From Dendrolimus kikuchii (Eukaryota; Arthropoda; Insecta; Lepidoptera; Lasiocampidae), in assembly GCA_019925095.2 (NCBI GenBank), contig CM034411.1, positions 1,585,001-1,649,000 on the forward strand: 64,000 bases of DNA, read 5' to 3'. The position numbers and the translations under genes are program-made. Positions within the stretch are counted from its first letter, which is position 1; each line of letters opens with the position of its first letter. The notes below the pieces were generated by a model. It was not told the DNA's origin and made no database searches. It saw nothing but the letters and a program-made list of their open reading frames with translations. This document shows, piece after piece, positions 1 to 11,100 of the stretch.

Positions 1-1
1 T

Positions 2-1054
2 GCTTATTCGATAGACGAAGTTAGGAGCATGACCAATTCATGCCGTCACTGCGCAGAGATCAAACCAAGATTTATTAAATCATCGAATCCTGGACCACAT
101 ATCATAAAAGCAACCTCACCATTCGAAAGGCTAAGTGTTGATTTTAAGGGACCCTTACCCTCAAACACTAAAAATAAATATATACTAACGGTTATTGATG
201 AATTCTCCCGATTTCCTTTTGCATTTGCGTGTCACGATATGACGTCAAACACCGTTATCAAACACCTTGATGAGCTATTCATGCTTTTTGGTATGCCGGC
301 ATATATGCACTCGGATAGAGGCACGTGCTTCCTTTCGAATGAAATAAAAGAATTCCTATTTAAACGTGGTATTGCTACAAGTCGAACTACATCATACAAC
401 CCCCAAGGTAACGGACAAGTGGAAAGATTAAATTCTACACTGTGGAGAACAGTACAATTAGCTTTAAAAACTAGAGGCTTATCCACTGAAAATTGGGAGA
501 TGGTCTTGCCACATGTATTGCACTCCATACGTTCCCTACTATGTACAGCTACAAACTGCACGCCACACGAGAGAATGTTCAAACATCAAAGAAGATCAAC
601 TAATGGAAATACAATCCCAAGTTGGCTGCTCAACTCAGATCAGGCCCTAATTAAAAAGTTTAATCGCGCAAACAAATACCAAGCCCTGGTGGAGGAAGTA
701 GAACTATTGCATGTTAATCCAGATTATTCTTACGTTCGAATGCCCGACGGTAGAGAAACTACAGTATCTAATAGACATCTAGCACCATCAGGTGCATACG
801 ACGAAGGCATCAATAATTTTCTACCCACAAATACAGATTTCTCGAACGTTGACGAAACTTCCCCGGAAGTGCCTCCATTTGAGTCTGATGCAATCAATAC
901 CGCTGAACGGGGCTTAGATCTACCAGAAGTTGAAACATCTACAACTGACCCACAGATATTGGGACCACAAAATCAAAACTCCTCTGGACCTTTACGAAGG
1001 ACGTCTAGAGAGCGCCGACCACCCAGTTATCTTAATGACTACGTCACATCTTAG
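2..1054 (+). CDS. Ty3/gypsy-type integrase, 3' part of a pol ORF (5' cut by window edge)
   Basis: Integrase of an LTR retrotransposon, which would insert the element's cDNA into the host genome. The frame is open from position 2; the first Met is at 29. A CxxC pair (residues 5 and 8 from that Met) is the end of the HHCC zinc finger. The catalytic core shows D38 (in SVDFKGPL), D96 (in MHSDRGT) and E132 (in GNGQVERLN), a D,D35E spacing, so the core looks intact. The C-terminal region ends in the RRTSRERRPPSYL motif usual for gypsy-group Pol tails. Stop at 1052-1054. No env-like ORF follows. The upstream part of the element is outside the window, so whether the copy is complete cannot be judged. 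Confidence 0.9.
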   Translation, partial: AYSIDEVRSMTNSCRHCAEIKPRFIKSSNPGPHIIKATSPFERLSVDFKGPLPSNTKNKYILTVIDEFSRFPFAFACHDMTSNTVIKHLDELFMLFGMPAYMHSDRGTCFLSNEIKEFLFKRGIATSRTTSYNPQGNGQVERLNSTLWRTVQLALKTRGLSTENWEMVLPHVLHSIRSLLCTATNCTPHERMFKHQRRSTNGNTIPSWLLNSDQALIKKFNRANKYQALVEEVELLHVNPDYSYVRMPDGRETTVSNRHLAPSGAYDEGINNFLPTNTDFSNVDETSPEVPPFESDAINTAERGLDLPEVETSTTDPQILGPQNQNSSGPLRRTSRERRPPSYLNDYVTS

Positions 1055-1067
1055 CACGTCGGAAGAA

Positions 1068-1222
1068 TGTGGTATATCTATGACATCTTATATCCGGTCT
1101 ATGGATGTTCCTTAGCAACTAATCTATTATAATAATTATGTCATATTAACTATAAAATATGTAACACCAATTTTGTTAATAAAAACCTTTTAATGCAAGG
1201 TTTTATCTTTAACATTTCTACA
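1068..1222 (+). mobile_element. candidate short 3' LTR of the gypsy-type element
   Basis: Directly after the integrase stop comes a short purine run (GGAAGAA, like a polypurine tract), then a segment starting TGTGG and ending TACA. It contains a TATAAAATAT box near 1151 and an AATAAA signal near 1181, in promoter-then-polyA order. This fits a 155-bp LTR. The 5' LTR is outside the window, so the borders are inference. Confidence 0.4.
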
Positions 1223-1600
1223 CTAGCTAACCGGGCAAACTTCGTACCGCCTCAGAATCAATAAATAAAAAGCGTTGATTTCTGAACGACGGGACGAACA
1301 TCAAACGTTTGACATTCAAACCCAAAAAAAGAAAAAAAATACTTTTAAATTCAATTTGATTTTTAAACGCCGGGACGAACATCAAATGTTTGACAGGTAG
1401 GAATAGTTTCTAAGGAAAAGCCAAATTGTTGTTTTTACTATATTCCCAGCATTTTTTTTGTATTTACTCACCTTTTAAACCTTCCCTGGACTTCCACAAA
1501 TAATTCAAAACCAAAATTAGCCAAATCAGTCCAGCCGTTCTCGAGTTTTAGCGAGACTAACGAACAGGAATTGATTTTTATCTATATAGATTTATATAAT
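1223..1600 (-). mobile_element. interspersed repeat starting CTAGCTAACCGGGCAAAC
   Basis: Shares its start (CTAGCT..CCGGCAAACTTCGTACCGCC) and its end (AGTCCAGCCGTTCTCGAG, then TCTATATAGAT) with 45750-46140. The CTAG at the GC-rich end would suit a Helitron 3' terminus on the minus strand, but I do not see a clean hairpin. It abuts the candidate LTR. Confidence 0.6.
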
Positions 1601-1644
1601 ATAGTTCACTTATTTACCTACCTACCTACACATAATTAAAATTT

Positions 1645-1775
1645 TATGCGCAGCATTTATTTCGACATTTCGTTCCGTTTATTGAAAGTGGCCGAAACGT
1701 TGAAATAAGAATCAAACAAAATGCCACGCTTAAAAACGTTAAAAGGTAGTTTTAGTTACCACTTGATTTATTTCT
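1645..1775. repeat. degenerate foldback-element arm
   Basis: Contains GTGGCCGAAACGTTG and AAAACGTTAAAAGGTAGTTTTA. These are diverged forms of the arms of the foldback elements at 24675-25055 and 63012-63653. Confidence 0.4.
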
Positions 1776-1949
1776 TGTTACCATTTGATGGACAGATTAT
1801 AAATTAAACTTTCAAGCAGCACATGACCTGAATACCTGTGATGATGAGGTGAGGACTGCTGTCTGCTTTTCTCGGAGACACTCCTTTGCATTGGCGAGTG
1901 GTGATGAGCGGGTACTGAAAATTTTTATAATATGCTTGTGTCTATTATA

Positions 1950-2013
1950 CCTAAATGGCGCTCTGTTGTTCGTGCCTACCCCGCAAGGGAACTGGCGTGA
2001 AGTTATGTATGTA
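1950..2013 (+). mobile_element. RTE-like LINE tail fragment (family A)
   Basis: Encodes the C-terminal [17 protein letters not shown] end of family A and finishes in GTATGTATG, the short-repeat tail seen in the other copies. It joins directly to the family B fragment that follows. Confidence 0.65.
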
Positions 2014-2245
2014 TGTTTGTGTCGTTTGCTGTTGAAACGCTTGGAACGTGGGCGTGATACGAGCTTCTACCAAAATTTATCAAAACGACTCGTTGACTCT
2101 TCAGGTGACCAGACGGCTGGTGCCTACTTCGGGCAATGGATCAGTATGGCGATCCAGCGAGGGAACGTACCCAGGCTTCTGGCTGACCACCATAGAAGAC
2201 GGTGACCTAGGCTCAGTATTCTACTTATAGTCTTGAGCAACTATG
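2014..2245 (+). mobile_element. non-LTR retrotransposon C-terminal fragment (family B)
   Basis: Frame-interrupted coding remnant with RLVDSSGDQTAGAYF and AIQRGN, shared with 13185-13600, 22000-22430 and 26608-27078. It is the C-terminal end of a LINE-encoded protein and ends with the shared GTATTCTACTTATAGTC 3' end. Confidence 0.65.
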
Positions 2246-2320
2246 GGTAGAATATAAACTAATTTAAGTTTTCATTTATTGTATTAGCTTATAAAGTAAT
2301 TGTAATTTATCTATCTACTA

Positions 2321-2545
2321 GCTGTGCCCACGACGTCGTCCGCGTGGAATTTGCCTTCAAAACCCTCCGATTTTGAAACATTCTTCATTGGTGCTCCGCT
2401 CCTATTGGTCTTAGCGTGATGATATCTAGCCTATAGCCTTCCTGGATAAATGGGCTATCCAACACTGAAAGACTTTTTCAAATCAGACCAGTAGTTCCGG
2501 AGATTAGCGCGTTCAATCAAACAATATTAGTATATCTGGCTACAA
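2321..2545 (-). mobile_element. short non-autonomous Helitron-like element
   Basis: Starts CTAGCTGTGCCCACGACGTC; on the minus strand this is a GC hairpin-like 3' end followed by CTAG. The body (CATTCTTCATTGGTGCTCCG, then AAATCAGACCAGTAGTTCC) is shared with 2920-3080, 16911-17140 and 44625-44868. Confidence 0.6.
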
Positions 2546-2919
2546 CACTAATACTTACATTTTAAATATCTTTTGAATGAAACGTCCGAATTGAATAATT
2601 CAAAAAGTTCTAGAAAGGCATTGAATTCCTCTTAAATATGGAGTAATTTATTTTGATGAGGATTAATACCAAGGTACAAAATAAAGAGTTTTTGAAGCGA
2701 CGGCATTTTAATTATTTAAAAAAATAAAAGAAAACACTTATTGTGAGATAACTACAATAGTTAGATAAAGGGTTATGCGATATTTTTTGTAGACAATTAT
2801 ATGTTCTGCAAAGTGGTAGTACTTTATATTGTTCTATAATCAATAGTTTTCGCAGCGCACGCCGTGTAAGGATTTTTTCGGGTCATTTTTTTACACCTTG
2901 GGTCACATTATTGGACTTT

Positions 2920-3080
2920 TAGTAAGGATCCCTTGGATTTTTTGAAAATATAATATAGACTATGTCTTCCTCGATAAATGGGCTATCTAATACTGAAAGA
3001 ATTTTGCAAATCAGACCAGTAGTTCCTGAGATTAGCGTGTTCAAACAAATAAACTCTTCAGCTTTATATATTAAAGTATA
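2920..3080 (-). mobile_element. 5' part of the short Helitron-like element
   Basis: Carries only the AAATCAGACCAGTAGTTCC half and the CTCTTCAGCTTTATATATTA end of the family. The CTAG end is missing, so this is a truncated copy. Confidence 0.5.
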
Positions 3081-4556
3081 AAATAAGATAACCGATATTA
3101 AGTAAGGCAAATGACCGGTCGGTAAGATATAAGGACCGGCCATTAGTCAACTGCTAACTTTTTATTACACCGGACAGTGTGTAGTGCGAAAGAGATGGCA
3201 TGCGAGTCCGAATGGCGGCCGAGCGAGAGGGCAACAGTCTTTCCACTCACCGCTTCCAGAACTTTATATATATAATGATCGTACGAACTTCAAAGACGTA
3301 TTAAAGTTCTGTTCGTGCGAAACGTTTTTAGCTGGGCGATTGGTGAGTATACTTGTTCTGCCGTCAATATTTGTGTTAAATTCATTAAAATTGGTTAATA
3401 ATAAAATGTATACAAATGTATTATTATGCGATTTACTTTAAGGTTATTAGGGAATAAATTAAAAGTGAATCAGTTACCTGGTGGTGACTTTTGACAAGTA
3501 TATTGGAATGTGTTTGTATCCCATAGGTCACTCTGCACTACAATGAAGTTCTCTTTCTTTCTTTTTTCTGAATCTCTTCTTTGACCTACAAATTAGAACA
3601 ATGTTTCTTTTATTTCTGTTGCAATCATAGTTATTTATGATATTAGTACGATAAGTTGGTTTTTACAAAAGAGTAGGAGAAGTCGAGGGCTTAGCATAGT
3701 CACGAGTTTGTAAAAACCAACAACCGCACGTGTGCCATACAACGTTTTTCAACACATTTGCGAGAAAACAGTACAATAATGGCGCCACGTGCGTGTGGTG
3801 AAAGACACAACTACATATTTCGTCTCATCTTCTATATACTCTATAGTAAATTAAAGAGAGACAAATGTATTAATCAAAAGCGCTTACAGGGAGGTTCGAT
3901 TATTCAGCTTATCTATTTTCGTAATGCGAAACTCCTTGGTGGAATTCTTGAGAGTATCTACTCTGCCGCACGTTCCATTGTGTGGTTCGTCATTTTTAAC
4001 TTTCTAACAATATAATAGGTTTTGCAAATGCATTTTTTGAGTAAATGTGTTGAAAAATATTTAATTTCAAGATACTCCTAGAATATTTTTCAGTTTGCCT
4101 GTTGTAAGAGTTATAATTCTGCATTACAGTTTTAAACAAATTATTACTACAGATTACACAGAGCGGTTATTAATATTAAACATTATTCGCAAGTATAAAA
4201 AGCGCATTCTTAGCTCTTTACCGCTTACACGATTCGTACGCGGTGTTGCGCTACCAAAATTGGTCCACTGTGCAAGTTCATCGTGAGGAATTATTAGTTG
4301 TGTAAAAATGTAATTATAGTTGAGTATGAAAAATCATTTCTATCGCGATTTTAAAAGTAACATGGTAAGAAGATTCGTACAATAAACACTTCAATGAAAT
4401 TGACATGTTTTCTATGGCCATTGGCAAATTGAAATATAATATACTAAACAAACTTTTAAGTACGTCGTCTCCACCTTAATTCTATTTTTATTTTATATTT
4501 ATTGTATTTCTTTATTTATATATTTTTTATATAGAAAATATTATTTTATAAAAGTA
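3081..4556. other. no gene recognised; AT-rich non-coding stretch
   Basis: No conserved coding segment on either strand. It contains a hairpin with perfect 14-bp arms (TTGGTTTTTACAAA at 3656-3669 and its reverse complement at 3707-3720). A second, looser inverted pair lies near 3746 and 4040 (CAACACATTTGCG against AGTAAATGTGTTG). The pattern suggests an old inverted-repeat element, but I cannot fix its borders. Confidence 0.4.
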
Positions 4557-4614
4557 AATAAATAGTTCTTGCACGGATAAAAATAAATTTTTATCCATGC
4601 AAGAACTATTTATT
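4557..4614. repeat. 58-bp near-perfect palindrome
   Basis: AATAAATAGTTCTTGCA with a following GGATAAAAAT arm meets its reverse complement around position 4585, with one C/T mismatch. It lies about 350 bp past the receptor stop codon, in the downstream flank on the minus strand. Confidence 0.7.
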
Positions 4615-4697
4615 CTTCTCTCTATTATATTCTATTTAAGTTTTTTTTATTATAATGTGAATTAAAATAAATTAGAAAGATTTTATTTTATATATAT

Positions 4698-4867
4698 CAT
4701 GTACTAGCAGAAGGTGATGTCAGGCGCCTTAAGAACAGACGAGTGTGCATGACAAGAGTTATGAATGTCAAAGAAGCAAGTGAGGTGAGTAAGAATAAGC
4801 CTAAATGGCGCTCTGTTGTCTGTGCCTACCCCGCAAGGGAACTGGCGTGAAGTTATGTATGTATGTA
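4698..4867 (+). mobile_element. RTE-like LINE 3' fragment (family A)
   Basis: 5'-truncated copy beginning at the GTACTAGCAGAAGGTGATG segment and ending in a GTATGTATGTAT tail. It encodes a remnant of the family A C-terminus. Confidence 0.75.
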
Positions 4868-4967
4868 TTTATTTTATATGTAAATTATATTAAAATCTAT
4901 TGAAACATGTGTGAACATCGCTATCTATTCTTATTTTTATTAAATGCATACATAAAATAGATATCAT

Positions 4968-5164
4968 TTATTGATTTTTTTTTAAATAGTGCTTGTGTTG
5001 TTCATATTTTTTTCTCGGGACCTCATTTCGAATAGTCATAACAAAACCATTATACAACCTACATGATTTTCTTCTTTCCGTTGAAGAGTAGTCATGGTCT
5101 ACGTCGAGAATGTCTTCTGGTTCTTGTTTTGGTTTCATTGCAGGTGGTGGGTCTCTTTCTTGGC
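4968..5164 (-). CDS. GABA-B-R2: GABA-B-R2 exon 23: end of C-terminal tail and stop
   Basis: Residues 1037-1101 and the TAA stop at 4968-4970. Acidic then basic ([18 protein letters not shown], ending HKHYLKKNQ). The acceptor is GTTTTCAG. Open frame and phase support it; conservation of this tail end is not something I can confirm. Confidence 0.75.
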
Positions 5165-8100
5165 CTGAAAACATAAATTATATACTATACTAAAGAAAAT
5201 AATCGTTTAGAAATGTTACATACATACATACATAGTTTCACGCCAGTTCCCTAGCGAGGTAGGCACGAACAACAGAGCGCCATTCAGGCTTGTTCTTACA
5301 CACCTCACTCGCTTCTTTGACATTCATAGCTCTTGTCATGCACGCTCGTTTGTCCTTACGGCTCCTGACATCACCTTCTGCTAGTACACGATCAATTTGA
5401 TCATGGAAGGTGTGTCGTGGCCTTCCACGACTTCTGCATCTATCCACTTTTGCTTTCCACATACCCGAACCATCGGAGCATTCCTTTCCTTACCTTCACC
5501 CCGACACTCTCTTTCAGACCAACTCTCTTTCTTACTTCGGTATTACGAACGCGGTCCGCGAGCGTCACTCCGCAGATTTTAAAACGTAGTTATATTATAT
5601 ATACTAGAGTTTACCCCGCGGCTGCGCCGCGAGTCAACCTCTAGTGCGTGTCTCTTGTTTAAAAAGCAAGTAGTACAGGTTACATTGTATTATTTTTTAT
5701 GTATTTGCCCCCGAAAGTTTCACTTAATTTTATATCGCAAACTACACCACCCCCGTCTATATGTAAACTACATAAATGACAAAACTTGACAAAAATGACA
5801 AAATAGATAACATGGACCAAGTGGACCAAGTGGACCAAGTGGACCCAGTGGACCCAGTGGACCAACTGGACCCAGTGAATCCAGTGGACAAAGTGGACCC
5901 AGTGGACCCAACGGACCTAGTGGACCAAGTGGACCCAGTTGGTCCAGTGGACCCAGTGAGTCCAGTGGACCAAGTGGACCCAGTGGTTCAAGTGGACCCA
6001 GTAGTCTAAGTGGACCCAGTAGACCCAGTAGGCTAAGTGTTCCAAACGGACCCAGTAAACTCAGTGGACCAAGTGGACCCAGTAAACTCAGTGGACCAAG
6101 TGGACCCAGTGGACCAAGTGGACCAGATGGACCAAGTGGACCCAGTGGACCAAGTGGATCCAGTGGACCAAGTGGACCCAATGGACCAAGTGGACCTATT
6201 GGACCAAGTGGACCCAGTAGTCTAAGTGGCCCCAGTGGGCCCAGTTGACCCAGTAGACTAAGTGTTCCAAATGGACCCGGTGGACCCAGTAAACTGAGTG
6301 GACCCAGTGGCTCAAGTAGATCCAGTGGACCCAGTGGGACCAGTGGACCCAGTGGGAACAGTGGACCCAGTAGTCTAAGTGGACCCAGTAAACTCAGTGG
6401 ACCAAGTGGACCCAGTGGACCAAGTAGACCAAGTAGACCCAGTGGACCAAGTAGACCCAGTGGACCAAGTGGACCCAGTGGACCAAGGGGACCAAGAGGA
6501 CCAAGTGGACACAGTGGTCCAAGTGGACCCAGTGGACCAAGTGGACCCAGTGGACGAAATGGACGAAATCACAAAACCAGTCCTAGTTTCCGGGATAAAC
6601 TTTACATAAATCTATCCCAAAATGTATCCCATTATCCGGGATAAAAAGTATCCCTTGGCCACTCTCGGTATTCAAATTATATATGTACCGAGTTTCAGCC
6701 AAATCGGTCCAATAGTCTTTCCATAAAAGGATAATAAACAAAAAGACAAATATATTTTTATCCCGGATACTATCCCATTTTTCGGGATAAAAAAATATCC
6801 TGTGTTCATTCTGGGCATCGAAAATATATATATACTGAGTTTCAGCCAAATCGGTCCAGTAGTTTTTCCGTGAAAACGGAACAGACAGACAGACAGACAG
6901 AGTTACTTTCGCATTTATAATATTAATAGGGACTAGTTGCAAAAACTTAAGAACATACTATATCCATATTGTATCAAGCAAACAATATCTCAGGTATACA
7001 TCAGTGTCCTCATATATAAACCTTATTAGGCATACCTATGACCTTCCTCTCCATCCCTGGGGGTGGTTCGGGATCCTCCTGATCTACGGTCACGTGCATC
7101 AGGTCTGTGAGTAATGGCCCTTGAGTGACACTAGAAGTCCGTCTGTGACCCCTGCTCTTGTATTCTCTTGAAGGTGTGGTCTTTGTCGATAACGGATCTC
7201 GTGTTTCTTGGGCTTTTACTATCTTCTTTTGAAGTTCTGGAGTCTGAAACGATTATCTTTTGATGATTAGAATGAACACTTGATTATAATTACTAGCTTT
7301 ATTAGCATACATCATCTCACATCGCATCTCACATCGTCTATTCCCTTTCCTTACTTATGTACAGTCGCGGTATGAAAAGGTTCGCCGCCTTAAAGTCCAC
7401 ATTTGCTAGCGCAAGTACAAGAAACAGTACTGCCAACATTTTAATAAATATTACGTTTGTAAAAAATTGAAACGTAAAAAATCGCCATTCCTAATCAGCA
7501 ATATTCTTGCCACGGGTTGTCTGGAAGAGATCGCTTTTTAGCGATAAGACCGCCCTTTGTACACAATTAGTATAATACTAGTTCGTAAGTTTTCTGTAAT
7601 GGTGTACAATAAAGTGTTATCTATCTATTTAAAGAAAATTGCAAGGTTGACAATGACAGACACTGAAATTAACAATAGGTTTAATCATCAGAATCAAAGA
7701 TGATATAAAAACTACGCTTATCATAAATATTAAAACAAATAAAAAGGTACTACATCACTAAACTCTCTCTCTTAGACAAGATAGAAAATAAAACAACTTT
7801 GATCTAAGTGATTTAAAACTTTATTGTCAAAAGGTTAAACACAATCTTCTGTGGAACAGTCTGTTCTGTGACTTAGTTTGAAAAGGTAATAATATGTGCT
7901 CGCGAAACGTTAAATGAATCAATTAGAAAATTGGCGAAGTAAGAAAGAGAGTTGGTCTGAAAGAGAGTGTCGGGGTGAAGGTAAGGAAAGGAATGCACCG
8001 GTGGTTGGGGCATGTGGAAAGAATGCATGATGAGAGAATGACTAAACAGATATACAATGCAAAAGTGGATGGATGCAGAAGTCGTGGAAGGCCACGACAC

Positions 8101-11100
8101 ACCTTCCATGATCAAATTGATCGTGTACTAGCAGAAGGTGATGTCAGGAGCCTTAAGAACAGACGAGCGTGCATGACAAGGGCTATCAATGTCAAAGAAG
8201 CAAGTGCGGTGTGTAAGAATAAACCTGAATGGCGCTCTGTTGTTCGTGCCTATCCTGCAAGGGAACTGGCGTGAAGTTATGTATGTATGTAATAAGAAAA
8301 CTGGGTAACCTTTTCATACCACGACTGTACCATATTTTTTTCAAAAATAAGATCCTTATTTCTTTGGTCTTCGTCTCTGTTTCTGCCTCTTTGTATATAC
8401 CTTACCTTATTAACTTTGGGTGTTGCTGCTTTTGTATACATGGGCTCTTGGATCTTAGCAGGCATTGATTTCGCACTGGGAGTGTCACTGGGTTTCAGTG
8501 CAGATATCGTTTTGGCTTCTGCCTTTACTGGATCAGTAGTTTTTGTCGCCGGTTTCGGTGGTTCTGTTTCCTGCAAAATAAATCAATCGTTGAACTCTTA
8601 ATCCTTTCAGGATCCTTTATCCGTGTAGGAATGGAGAAAGAGTACAATTTTCTACGGCCGAGCGACCTGTCGTAGGAGGCGATAAAACAACTCACAGCCA
8701 GGTGATAGGGTATTTGCCTTGGTCTAAAGTAGGAGTTCCGGCATTAGCGGCCAGGCTCCAGTCTCTCTTTAGAGAGCAGCAGCAGCGTATCTGTAGCACT
8801 TTTGATGTTGCAAATGTCTATAGACGATGGTAACCGCTTTTCATCAGGTCGGCCGTCTGCCTGTCTGTTGAACTCATGCAATAAAAAAAACAACCGTAAT
8901 TTTATTATTTATTTAGTATTTTAATCCTCTATGGTATTCTTGAACCCATCCAAAAATCTTAGTCATAGTGAATTAGTTTCTATAGTTTGTTCTTTTGATT
9001 AGAAATTAGTCTGTGGTTTTTATTGAAAGTACCTTGATCATAACCTCAGTAGACCATCCATATGGTAGCTTAGCAAGTTGGTCCTTTTCTGGTACAGATT
9101 TGGATGGTGGACTCGTGCATGCCAAGTGGTTCTTGAAGGAAACATTTTTCGTTTGCTGTTCTTTCTTAGGTTCCTTTGGCGGCGGATCTTTTAGGGGTTC
9201 TGGTGGAGCTGATGGTTTTGGCCTGCGAGAATTTACAGTTATCGGAGATAATATATTTCATAATCATGTAATGAATTCATGATATGCCAAAAAGTTGTTC
9301 CGCAGCCTACTTGCACTTATTGTAAGCGCGTTCAAGTACGCCTACTCATTTCACTGGTGGATATAGACGAAAATGACATACACATAATACAAGAGTTATA
9401 TGACATTACATACTTATCAATCGTTGGTTGACTCTGAAGATTGATGTATTCCGCTTCAGCACCAGCGGATGCACTGAGACTGCACACTGATGTGATGTCA
9501 CTTGTTTCTGAAATAAAAATCAAGTCAACGTCTTGATTATCCTGTCGTAAAATATGTGGGCTCGTTGAAACTGCTTCAATAAATTACTCTATGCTACCAT
9601 AATGTTTACTTGTAAGTTATATTTTGTAACTTAGATTCAATATCGCAGATTAGTCAGTTTGGTTTGTGTGCCACTCAGCTGAAACGACAATGTTGAGATA
9701 GATGCGTGAAGTTATAAGAATTAATAAAGTGATAAATGAGTACATAAGAAGCTCTTTGATAGTTACATCCGTGACTGAAAATTTGAGAGGGAGAATACTA
9801 AAGGCAATTTAATTCTTCTTCTCCGTCGTCACACTCTTGGCAGAGTGGTCGTGGTCCTCATGACAGGGGTGGTAGCAAGCTGCACAATTCGTCGCCATTC
9901 CTCTCAATGCAATTTAATAAGGAGGGATGAAAGTCACGTCACAAATATAATGTTAAACTGGAAGACTGATGGATTATAATGTAAAAGTAGATCGAAAACC
10001 AGATGAATGAATTATGTAAAGAACGACTTATGGTGTGACAGGAGATGTATACCAGAATAGAGGAATATGGAAAAAAGAGATTTTGTACCAATCGTAAATG
10101 ATTTGGAGAAGATGAAGGAAAAGTGAGAATAGCCGCGTGCCATTAGAATTGCTCGTGACTCCAATATGAAAGATGGTCTAGAAACTTTAACCTTTAGAAG
10201 AGACGTCAATTAAATTGTATGTATAATGGGGAGCACTCTCAAGAACTGTCTGAGCTGGTGTCAAAATCAGTATCCTATCACCAAACAATTTGCTGGCAAT
10301 TACGAATTCATTTACACACTTTCGATACTTGATAGTAATTCACCGTACGCTTTCTTTTTTTTGTTCTACGTGTACAAAACTGTGCAGCGAATTCCTTGAG
10401 GTTTTTCAAATTTCACTATATGTATCTCTTCAAATGGTCCCAATGAGGTAGGCAACGTATCATTTCTATTGGTGTTAAAGATGTCCATAGCCGGTTGGAT
10501 CCATATTATTTATCAATATTGTTACGAGTTACCGGATTCGAATTAAAAATGCCGTTGGAATTGCTATAGAATTTATTAGAACTATACAAACACGTATAAC
10601 GCAGGTACAAATATAACTGAACACAACCAGTACAAACGTAATGCACGATTCAATATCACGCGCAAAGTCCGTCACTATATAGATTACCGAATGTACACAC
10701 GTCTTGTATCGCTTGTGGTTATCGCTTGACTGACGATCTCTCCATTGGGCCATTGCTTTATACTGCACCGATACAATATGGCTGCTCGACCGCGTACACC
10801 GAATTTCTTAGAATCAGTTCGGCAGACCTGGCTAATGACTGCCATAAAACATTACAATACACAATAGGCTGTTTTTCTAATTACAAGTTTTAAACACAAA
10901 GTAAACAAAAGAAGTCCAAATGTGAAAAGGTAATAAAGTGTGTGTTTTATGGTAGGCAGGTGTGCGTCCACTTTTGTCGGCGTGTAACATATGATTACTT
11001 ACAAGGTTAAAATAAAGGAATTAATTCTTGCCATGGTTGTCTGGAAGAAACAGTTTCCGAGTTAAAAGTTCTTTAACTATTTAAAGCACGTCGGGTTGCC

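Noticed and set aside
5768..6609. ORFs of LGPLGPL and VDQVDPV type
   Set aside because: Same reason: shadow frames of a 9-bp minisatellite.
6929..6937. A head-to-tail Helitron junction (CTAG next to TCCC) at the 5' end of copy 1
   Set aside because: The bases beside that CTAG form no hairpin, so it is probably chance.
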